DNA of 64,000 bases from Ligustrum vulgare. Taxonomy: Eukaryota > Streptophyta > Magnoliopsida > Lamiales > Oleaceae. Below the pieces are notes generated by a model. That model worked only from the letters and a program-made list of their open reading frames with translations, was not told the origin of the DNA and made no database searches. Of the stretch, positions 53,280 to 62,900 are shown in pieces. Every line of letters starts with the position of its first letter. Within the stretch, counting starts at the first letter, position 1. The stretch is from positions 6,758,014 through 6,822,013 of the forward strand of contig OY743169.1 in assembly GCA_963555705.1 (NCBI GenBank), in the 5' to 3' direction. The position numbers were made by a program, and so were the translations under genes.

Positions 53280-55278
53280 TCATTGTCGTTAACAGAGAAG
53301 AGAGACAAGAGAGGGAGACGCGAGGGGGAGGGGCTCCTTCGTTCCACGTCGCCGGGCAAAAATCCGGCGGTGGTACCGCCGTCGAGTGACAGGGCTGTAC
53401 AGGTGAGTGTAGGTGAGTCAAAAGGAGGAAGTTTGGGGTGAAAAATCGAGGCCAAACCGAGGCTTGAAAGCTCGGATTCATGGGTTTTCCGGTGATAATA
53501 CGGTTGATGATTGAGGTAAGTTTGTTGGCTTAGTTTATTCTTGGTTTTTTGGGTTTGTTTTGAGTGAATTTGAGGTGGGATTTAAGTTGGGTAGTAGGTG
53601 GCTTTGGTGATGATTTGGGGATTCTGATTTGGTTGGGGATTGAAGCAGGGGCGGTTGATTGATTGGGTGGTGAAGATAGCAGTTTGAGAGAGAGGCGACG
53701 GCTTGGTGGTGTGCGATCGTTTGCAGGAAGTGATTGGGTGATAGTGAAACGACCGGTGTGAGTGTCCGTGTGGTGGTGCTGGGTGGTTTGAGAGGAGGGG
53801 GCGTGATGGTGGTCGGTTTCTGGTTGCGGGTTGTTTGGGCATTGATGTGTTGGGGGAAAATGAAGCGGCAGTGGCGATTTCTACAATGGTTTGCATTGTG
53901 GTGTCCTACTGAGTTCTGAAGGGATTGAAGTGGTGGTTAGAATTTTGGGCAGTGACTTTGGTTGTTAATTTGATTGAGGTCTTAGCAGTGAGGGTGGTTG
54001 GGACATGGTTGATGGTCGGCCGTGGCTTGATGGATGGGGCTGTGGTGGTGTTTTTGCTGTGCGGGAATAAAAATGGGAAGGGAATACCTTGTAGAAGTTC
54101 TGTGTGTATGGATGGCGAAGTGGAAGGGAAGGGAAGTATATGTATTGATTTACTTCAGATCAAAATCATGGAAAGATGGTGAGATTGGGGAAGAAACCTG
54201 TTGATATGCTAATTGGCATGTGAAAACTGGATAGAGTATAGTATACTGACTGAATTTCAGAAATTTACTTGGTTGATTAGGGAAAGGAAGTATGAATGGA
54301 ATTTTGGCTGATTGTGGAGCTGAACCTGGAATTGAGAAGTGATCATGGGCAGTAATTTGTGTGAATGGATATTCTATCCTCTGTGTTTGTCGTGAATTTG
54401 AGAGGATGAAGGGTTGATGGCTGATTTAATGTATGGTATGTTATGGTAGTTTGGACTTATGACAAAATGGCTGGATCGAGGGAAAAGATTGAGGAGTAGA
54501 AATGACTTGTGACTGGTTTTCTAAAATGGCCAAGAAGAAAAATGATTTGCCTTGAATTTGGTTGAGATCAAAATTTTGGGATAATTGAGATTTTAAAATA
54601 ATTAAAATTATAGAATGAATTAAAATTGGAGATAAAATATTTTGGGCTCAAATATTTAAAGTTTGTACAGAAATTTATCATTAAAGATACACTTGGAAAC
54701 TTCTTAAAATTGAAATTGAAATTGAACTTTAAAGATAAAAATGAAAATGGGACACTTTTAAATAAAATTTAGAAATTTGACTTAAGATTTAAAATAAATA
54801 TAATTTCACTTCATTGGCTAGACGTAGGGATGACAAAACGGCTCGTCGGCTCGAGCCGCTCGGGCTAAACCCGGCTCGTGGCTCGAGATTTCGAGCCAAA
54901 GCTCTGGCCGAGCTTTTTTTTTAGAGGCGGGCTTTGGCTCGGCTTGAGCTAAAAAAAGCCCGCTAAAAAAAGCTTGATGAAAGCTTGAGCAATGAATTTC
55001 GACCACGAGCTTGGCTCAATTTGCTATATATATACATTTTCACTAAAAATTTTATGAATTTTTGCTATAAAAAAAAATAAAATTAAAAGCTCGAGACTTG
55101 GCTCGGCTAGAAAAAAGCTCGAGTCGAGCCTTATTTTTGGGGATGAGCTTTAGCTCGGCTCGGCTCATTGACATCCCTAGTTAGACGATTACGTTTTTAA
55201 AATAAATGTGCAAAAATCGTAGCGACACGTTTAAAAAAATATTTATTTAAATAAGTCATAGAAAATTCTCGGTCGCTA
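52370..55278 (-). mobile_element. Large insertion in copia, probable Ty3/gypsy LTR sequence
   Basis: This 2.9-kb segment separates the copia integrase from its protease-integrase linker. On the minus strand its right end starts TGTAGCGACCGAG, as in many plant gypsy LTRs, and the interior has LTR-like features: low coding content, a GC-rich stretch at 53300-53420, and a TC microsatellite at 53236-53277. No gag or pol is visible, so a long solo LTR is the simplest reading. The left end and the target duplication were not resolved. Confidence 0.55.
54825..55179. mobile_element. hAT-like element nested in the 52370-55278 insertion
   Basis: Ends TAGGGATGACAAAACGG and CATTGACATCCCTA are inverted. 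Flanking 8-mers GCTAGACG (54817-54824) and GTTAGACG (55180-55187) match at 7 of 8. The body is rich in GGCTCGAGC/GCTCGGCT palindromic motifs and 355 bp long. It shares the TAGGGATG end with 49631-50127 but not the interior. Confidence 0.85.
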
Positions 55279-56370
55279 CATATTATGCCATAGTTAAACA
55301 AGACTTGGGACTCAATTTATTTGACAAACTAGACATACAAACTGACTGGGAATGATTAGAAAAATATTTATTTGACAAAAAAGCAGACTTAGGCATTGTA
55401 GAGTTGCAGGTAGGACTTGAATTGGGCTGACTTGAACTTGAATCACGTTTGAGTAACTGATGGCTTAACTGTGGAGGTTCAAATTCATACAATTCGTCTT
55501 TGAGTTTTCCCTTCATGAGTACTTGATGACTAGTTGATCATTCGCAAGACAATAATCAAGATGAAATTGGAAATAAACATTGTTATCACAAGCAAATTTG
55601 GAAACACTCAATAAGTTCTTAGTGATATGTGGAACATGAAGGATGTGTTGTAAGTGAAGAAGTCTAGAGTTAAAATGGGAAGGATATGATGAATGACCAA
55701 TATGTTGAATTGACTAACCTGTACCATTAGCCATATGAATATGATTTTCTCCTGTATAATTGCTCTTGTGCATCAGATTTGTTACATCTAGAGTGTAGTG
55801 ATTTGTAGCACCAGAATTCAGATACCAACCAGGATCATAAGGTGTTTGTGGGGTAGCAACCGTGGCTGTCATTAGAGGCTGAGAAGGTGGTGAACCAGGA
55901 GGTTGAAAGTCAGGTTGAAAGTTATTGAAGACTCCTTGAAATGACTCATCAAATCAATGCCAACATTGCAGTGCTACATGACCTAGCTTGTTGCACACTT
56001 GACACTGAAGTTTGGAACCAGTTCAAGACTGCTGCCTACCACCATGATTATTTCTAGTACCTCGATTATAACTAGAATATCCTCTGCCATTTTGATATCC
56101 TCTTCCTCGTCCACCATTAAAGCCTCCACGATTTAATCAGAATATCCTCCACGAGTTTGATTTCTATGTCCACTGAAATTGCTATGAGTGGCTATATTAG
56201 CAACTGTTGAGTGGGAATCAAGAGCATGAGTATGCTTCTCAATACGAGCTTCTTGTGCAAGGAGAAGAGATTCAACTTCTTCAATAGTGTATACATCAGA
56301 CCTAGAATTAACTGATGTGATAAAGGAGTCATAATCCTGTGGTAGTCCTTCAAAAATTGCATCAATGTGT
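55279..56370 (-). pseudogene. copia gag C-terminus, zinc knuckle and protease, broken
   Basis: Gag is recognisable at 56396-56133 (HIDAIFEGLPQDYDSFITSV, YTIEEVESLLLAQEARIEKH). The zinc knuckle CQVCNKLGHVALQC is intact near 55985. The protease active site reads WYLNSGATNHYT near 55820, with Asn in place of the catalytic Asp. Stops and frame changes separate the blocks. Confidence 0.85.
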
Positions 56371-56375
56371 GTAGT

Positions 56376-57875
56376 TGATAAGTGTATTTTACACACTTAT
56401 CTGTATGTATAAATTAGAAGAAATTATTTTTGTTTTAAAATATATGCTATTTAATTTTTGTATATTTGTCATTTTGTAAAAAATATCCCAAAAAGATGAA
56501 GAATGAAGCAATTGATTTGAAAAATGCACATTTGAATGTAAATTAGAGCTAAATTGAGCAGATGGGGAGTGAGAACATCAACCGGTAAACCTACATGGTG
56601 CCAAAGAGAAGAAATAAAATGTTGGAGGAACGAATTGAAGGATTTGAGAGCTTAAACGGGCAAATCGAGAAAAAGATAAAGTTTGGGTACTAAATTGCAA
56701 CAATTAGAAGTTGAGGATTGAAGGTGCAATTAAAAGTCAGGGGACCAACTTACACAGTCGAGAAAAGATGGAAGTCTCGATCACTGAATACACACCATGC
56801 GATCGCGCGATGGTGCAAATTTATAACCCGAGAGTTTTAGGGTCTTCCACGCGATCGCTAGTGTACAATCCACTCGATCGCGCGTTTATCCGGCTGGGCC
56901 GATTGTGGGCTTTTTCTCGCAATTTTCAACAGAATTCTCTCTTCTTGACCTAGGTTTCTCCAAAACCTATATATACAATACACGAGGCACGAGATCTAGA
57001 CCTTTGCCTCTCAATAGAACAAGCCACAATAGAGATTTCATCATCAATTTCTTTGAGAATCAAGCAATGCAGAGGGATGTGAATTGAATATAATAGAAGA
57101 ATTGAGACTTGGTGCATGCTTTCCTTTCTTTTTGTTTTCAATGAACGTTATATTTTATTATTTTTGTTCTTTAATCATGATGTGTAGCTAAATTCTATGT
57201 TGGGATGAACGATGTAGCCTAGTCAATTACTTTAATTCCTTGTTTTAACGTTTCAATGCATGTGTTAATTTATTATTGCGTTTAATGCGTGAATGAACTG
57301 GCCACTCTTTCATGATTTCATGTGTTATTTCCATAATCCGAGAGGTGAGTTAATAACATAGACCTAGGTAATAAATCCGGTAATTGAACGAGGGATAAAT
57401 ATATACTCTTGTTATTATTGCGGTCGTGTATGAATTCTTGCGTGTAATGCATCTAGATAAGGAATATTCAGACCTACTGTAGAGATACAAGATTGACTTA
57501 TTTATGTAGGATTGATTTAAACTCGAGAGAGGAATCTCAATGTGAATTAGTGAATCCGATCGAACACATATTTAGAAAATAGAACCTGGAATTGAAATTG
57601 ATTTAATTGGCTAGGTGAATTCGTGAATCCTAACTACCTTACATTCGTTTTTAAAACAAAAGCAAATTCGCAATTAATTCTTTAATTTAATTCTCTAGTT
57701 TTAGTTTAAATTCTCATATAAAATTCGTCTTTTCAAATAAAGTTTAGAACTAAAATATTTCGATAATTAATAGCAGTCTCAGTGGACAATAATCCGGACT
57801 CCTAGGTCCACTTTATTACTTCTCACGACCCGTATACTTGCGGGGATATATCGCATCGCGAGATATTAGTGAACA
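56376..57875 (+). mobile_element. Solo LTR of a gypsy-type element, 1500 bp, GTAGT target duplication
   Basis: Starts TGATAAGTGTATTTTACAC and ends ATTAGTGAACA. It is flanked by identical GTAGT at 56371-56375 and 57876-57880. Taking it out restores the copia gag frame exactly (residues ...SIDTTTHIDAIFEG). A TATA-like CCTATATATACAATA is at about 56966, giving plus orientation. Three CGATCGCG-type palindromic patches lie at 56798-56885. There is no internal region, so this is a product of LTR-LTR recombination. Confidence 0.93.
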
Positions 57876-57880
57876 GTAGT

Positions 57881-58431
57881 GGTATCAATTGAATGTCCAA
57901 CAGAGATTAATAGATCTATGCAATTTTTGATATGCAATAAATAATCATTGATTGACATGGAGCCTTTCTTCATATTTTGCAAGCGAATTTTGTTCTGAGA
58001 TACTTTAGCTCGTGTTTGAACTGAAAAATGTTGTTCAATTTAGGTCCATATCTAGGAAGCTGAAGAGCAACCTGCCATTTGAGTAAGGAGATGTTCAGTC
58101 ATAGATGATAACAACCAAGATACCAGAAGCTAATCCTGCTTTTCCCAGTTGAGAAATTCTGGATTAATCTTTCCAGCAACTTTATCTGCTTCGGTTAGAA
58201 ACTTTTGTGGCTGTGAATGTGAAGAATCCAGGAAGTGAAGAAGACGATGCCTACGTACAGCTGCTGTGACCTACTGGTGCCAAAGTAGATTATTGTCATT
58301 TGTCATTACTAAGCATGACTCATATGTGATTAAAAGTTTCTGGAGTGAAAGAAGATGCCGCCATTTCTGTTGTTTGGTTTCTGCTATGGACTATGAAAGA
58401 GTCATGATATATTAACCATGCTTTGATACCA
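57881..58431 (-). pseudogene. copia gag N-terminal part, broken
   Basis: This is the gag part beyond the solo LTR. The minus strand gives pieces such as LLKWQVALQLPRYGP and FACKI with stops between. It runs to the primer site next to the right LTR. Confidence 0.65.
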
Positions 58432-58595
58432 TATTAAATGGAAAGAAGAAGGGTATTGTATATTATTTATGCAGTGATTATAACTGATTATATAGAGCTA
58501 AGCACAGCGTATGTAAGCAAGCATGTGCTAGATCTAACAACTTCAATAACAGAAATATATTCTAATTCTAGATGATTCTATTTTAATCTCTAATA
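58432..58595 (-). repeat. 5' LTR of the 49428-58595 copia element
   Basis: A 164-bp LTR matching 49428-49600, adjoined by the primer site TGGTATCAAAGC (minus strand, 58420-58431) and flanked by TAGAT. Confidence 0.92.
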
Positions 58596-58600
58596 TAGAT

Positions 58601-59158
58601 GGCCTTAAAAAATCAGAATTCTTATAGTTTGGCGAGCTACCTAGAAAGGTCTCGACTAAGCAATTTCAAGAAGATGCTTATGTTCACATCTTATTCTCTT
58701 GAACTATTATTTATCGTCTCACAAGTCACAAGGATGGATCCATAACATGGCGAGCCGATGTGCTCGCCCGTGCTAGATCTGTCAGGAAAAAATTGTTAGA
58801 TTTTTTAGCATTTTTTGGGTTGGAACTCGAAAAATACAGTTATTTGACCGATATCCGCCTTAACTGAACAAACTTCCTGAACGGTCGTCCTAACTGAATA
58901 AAATTCATGGATCCTCCCTGTCGTTTTGTAGCACCACAGGAATTTTCCCATGATGTTTTCAACTGACATTTCACCATAGAAACAAGAAAAGAGGGCATCA
59001 TTCAAACTTGGCCGCGAGTTTGCCACAATTTTCCTGGTTACAACATTTTATTCTTGCCCTCTAGAGCTATCATCAAATTACACAAACATACATATATATT
59101 CTTAGTCTCCGGGGATTACACGATTCAGTCAAATCTCCGAGAGTTTCAACGTGAATAG
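58601..59158. other. Intergenic, no gene recognised
   Basis: Mixed-composition DNA. A 73-codon minus-strand frame at 59026-58805 has no recognisable domain and I do not call it. Confidence 0.35.
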
Positions 59159-59498
59159 TCCAGAGTTTGTGAGATAGTAACCCCCCAAAAGGTAAAAGAT
59201 CTCGTTTCCTTCTTCAAGGCCGTGAAGAACCAGCCCGTCGAGTATCCACATGTGATACATTGAGTAACTTGTCATACATACCTACATCGATAATATTGTT
59301 TTAATCTAGTATCTTTTGTAGGCATCTCGATCAGAAGAAAAACAAATCTTACCCAGGAAACCAGGTGTAGTCTCTTACTGGAACTCCTATAATGGCAATG
59401 GCCTGAACTTTACGGAGAGTCACTATTTCGTTGACGAACCTGTTGAGCTCCCAAGCTCCTTTTCACAGATTGAAGAAGAAGACCCAGCACAAGAAGAA
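59159..59498 (+). pseudogene. Unknown host gene fragment cut by a copia LTR
   Basis: Two exon-like blocks share a phase: 59159-59251 (ending FFKAVKNQPVEYPH, donor GTGATA) and 59322-59498 (acceptor TTTTGTAG). The second reads SYWNSYNGNGLNFTESHYF and continues acidic to DPAQEE. The frame stays open exactly to 59498, where a copia LTR begins. I do not recognise the protein. The exon start at 59159 is a guess from an upstream AG, and no start codon is identified. If real, the gene is truncated by the insertion. Confidence 0.4.
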
Positions 59499-59811
59499 TG
59501 TCCAGCAAGAACGATCCCAGCAGCCTTGTTCTTGTTCCTTGTTTGAGCTCAGTTTATGACCACTTAAACACACCGGAACATGACACCGTCGTCCTCGAGA
59601 AATGGCAACCGGATCTAGGTTCGCCGGAGGTAGCAAGATTTCGCCGGAGATATTGGACCTCTCCCACTTCTACCTCTCCACCCAAGAATGTGCCAAGTCT
59701 CTTTGAAACAAGAAAGGTTTCCCCCTCTTATTCAAAATTCAAATCCCATGGGTAAGTGAAGTCCCAATTAGGGTGCCATGTGGATTAAGTGGACCACCAC
59801 TATATTCCACA
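59499..59811 (-). repeat. 3' LTR of the terminal copia element
   Basis: On the minus strand it starts TGTGGAATATAGTGG directly after a purine tract (GGCCCAAGGTGAAGATT, 59812-59828) and ends GCTGGACA, so TGT...ACA. The left limit of 313 bp is inferred from the TG/CA rule and from where the neighbouring host frame breaks off. The second LTR is outside the window. Confidence 0.65.
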
Positions 59812-59929
59812 AATCTTCACCTTGGGCCACCTTAATCCATTACCAATTTCTCCGGTTACAAGTACTATCCATGTGTGTGTGGTCTAATAAATCATCATCG
59901 CTCACTCCAGCCAAGTACCTGCAAAACAA

Positions 59930-62900
59930 CTAACCATTATCAATAGCAAGAATTGATAAACACTTGTTGAATTTACCTGCCGCAAGTACCTTTGTCCCGA
60001 CATCTGCAGGATTATCATCAGTTGCAATTTTAAGCAATGTAAACTCACCTGAAGCTAACTTCTCCCTAATGAAATGATACTTTACCTCAATGTGCTTAGA
60101 CCTTTCATGATAAACAGGATTTTTACATAACATTAAAGCACTTTGACTATCAGTAAATATCATAGCAGTTTCATTTAAGAAGTTCAATTCACACAATAGT
60201 CCTTTTAACCACATGCATTCTTTTACCACTTCAGTGAGTGCAACATATTCAGCTTCAGTGCTGGAGAGTGTAACAATAGATTGCAACTGTGATTTCCATG
60301 TGATACAATTATCACCCAAACAGAAAAAATAAGAAGTGGTAGATTTCCTCTGATCTTTATCACCTGCAAAGTCAGAATCTACATATCCCTTAAGCTCAAG
60401 CTTATCACTTCTCCTTTCAAACACTAACCCCCTTTTAAGAGTTCCCGCTAGATATCTTAATAGCCATTTTAATGCAGCCCAATGAGGTTTACCTGGGTTA
60501 GACATAAACCTACTCAATAAACTAACTGCATATGCAAGGTCCGGTCTAGTGGTAATCATAGAATACATCACAGACCCAATGGCATTAGCATAGGGAACAT
60601 TACTCATTTCTTGCTTTTCAACTTCATTTTTAGGACATTGAGCAGATGATAAATTTATATGTGCAGCTAATGGTATATTGACAGACTTAGCAAGTTTCAT
60701 GCCAAATTTGGTTATCACCTTGTCTAAATAAGACTCTTGATTAATAGTCAGTCTATTATCAGCCCTATTCCTTTTAATAACCATGCCAAGAATCTTTCTT
60801 GCCTCTCCCAAGTCTTTCATGTCAAATTCCGATTTTAAAAGGTTTTTCATTTTAACAATTTCAGCTTTACTAGAACTAGCAAGCAACATGTCATCCACAT
60901 ATAACAACAAATAAACTTCACAGCCTATCTTACAGTTATTATAATACAAACATGCATCATATTCACTCCTTTTAAAACCAATTTTAAACATATAAGCATC
61001 AAATTTCTTATACCATTGCCTAGGACTCTGCTTAAGGCCATACAAGGACTTTCTAAGCAAGCACACAAGTTCCGACTTACCCTTCACCTCAAACCCTTGA
61101 GGTTGAGTCATGTAAATCACCTCATCCAATTCCCCATGAAGAAAAGCGGTCTTAACATCTAGTTGCTCTAATTCCCAATCATATTGGACAACTAAGGCTA
61201 AGACTAACCTGATAGTTTTATACTTAATAACAGGTGAAAACACCTCATTATAGTCTATCCCTTCTCTTTGAGTAAATCCTTTAGCTACCAATCTAGCTTT
61301 ATATCTTAAAGGGTCATTAGCTTCTACTCCTTCTTTCAACTTGTAGATCCATTTACAATGGACTACCTTCTGATTCCTTGGTTTTTCAACCAACTTCCAA
61401 GTCTCATTTTGTTTCAGAGACTGGATTTCCTCCTTCATAGCCTTTTTCCAATTTTCAGACTTTTCACAATTGATCGCTTCCTCAAATGAAGCAGGTTCAA
61501 CTGAATCTAAGGTTTCACCTGAAACTAAGACATAGTCAATCAAATTAGAAGAGACGTACTTCATATTTGGTCTAACTTGTCTCCTCTCCCTATCTCTCAC
61601 TAATTGGTAGTTTTCCAAATTAGTACCTGCAGATGTTTCTTGATCAGGGACTTCCGTTTCAGGAATTTCAGGAATTTCAAGTTCAGGTTGCTCTACCATG
61701 ACTTCTTGTTCCGCTTCTACTTGAGGTTGGGTTTCACTACCCTCTGGATTATCTTCACCTAATCTCTTCACCTCAAAGTCAATCTTCTTCTCAGTACAAG
61801 ATTCCCCCTTCTCAGTTTGTCTATTTATGGTCTTAAGACAAGGCATATCGAGTTCATTGAACTTCACATCTCGACTGTTGATAACTTTCATGCCCTTACC
61901 ATCTAAAACCCATAACCTGTAACCTTTCACTCCCTCGGGATAACCTAACATGACACACTTAGTAGCCTTAGGGTCTAACTTACCCTCAACCTGATGTGCA
62001 TAGGCCGCACAACCAAATACTCTAAGGTGTGACAAATCTGGAGGTTTCCCAGTCCACAATTCTTGAGAAGTCTTAAAGTCAACAGTACTAGAAGGTGACC
62101 TATTTATCAAATAGGCAGCGGTACAAACAGCTTCACCCCAAAAGCCTTTAGCTAACCCCGAACTAATCAGCATGCATCTAACTTTATTCATTAAAGTCCG
62201 ATTCATCCTCTCAGCTACCCCATTCTGCTGGGGGGTAGATCTTACAGTCCTATGCCTTCTGATACCTCTATCCTTGCAGAAGGTATCGAACTCAAAGTTG
62301 CAAAACTCTAGACCATTGTCCGTCCTAAGAGTTCTTACACTTTTCCCCATTTGTTTCTCAACCAAGGCAATCCAGGACTTGAACTTACCAAAAGTGTCAG
62401 ATTTGGATTTAAGGGGATACACCCAAACTTTCCTCGAGTAGTCATCAACAATAGATAGGAAAAATCTACTACCTCCATTTGTAGGATGTTTTTCTGGTCC
62501 CCACAAATCAGCATGAATGTATTCTAAGGGTCTGTTAGTGTTGTGTTCACCTATCCCAAAGCTAACCCTGTGTGACTTTCCTAGAACACACGTCTCACAA
62601 AAGCTTAAAGGTATAACACTATCCTTTCCTAGTAAACTCTGATCACTAAGACACTTCAACCCCTTGTTTCCTATGTGTCCCATCCTTTTATGCCAAAGAT
62701 CTGATCTATCTTCATAAGTTGTAGATAATGCAGACTCGTAGGCCTTTAACGCTTTACCTTCAAGGATATACAATCCATTCCTCTTGGGACCTTTCATAAC
62801 AACTAGAGAGCCTTTACTCACTTTCATAGTACCGAAATGAGATCTGTACTCATAACCCTCATCTTCCAAAATGCCCAAGGAAATGAGGTTCCTCGCAAGG

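Larger units (their letters stand above)
49428..58595 (-). mobile_element. Ty1/copia element, decayed, with nested insertions
   Basis: Short LTRs (173 and 164 bp) at 49428-49600 and 58432-58595, TATTA...TAATA ends, and TAGAT target duplications at 49423-49427 and 58596-58600. On the minus strand the primer site TGGTATCAAAGC lies directly inside the right LTR, and the purine tract GAGTTTGAGGGGGGC directly inside the left one. Gag, protease, integrase and RT remnants run right to left. At least four later insertions split it: 49631-50127, about 52370-55278 (itself holding 54825-55179) and 56376-57875. It lies about 310 bp after the malic enzyme stop codon. Confidence 0.93.

Noticed and set aside
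53184..53896. Several overlapping 80-100 codon frames around the TC microsatellite
   Set aside because: They come from the simple repeat and a GC-rich LTR-like stretch, occur on both strands, and have no recognisable domain.
54825..55179. GGCTCGAGC-rich patch as a possible host regulatory island
   Set aside because: It lies wholly within an element with inverted ends and a 7/8 target duplication, so it is transposon sequence.
59498..59755. 85-codon plus-strand frame starting MSSKNDPSS
   Set aside because: It lies almost entirely in the inferred copia LTR and is out of frame with the exon-like block before it. It is probably chance.
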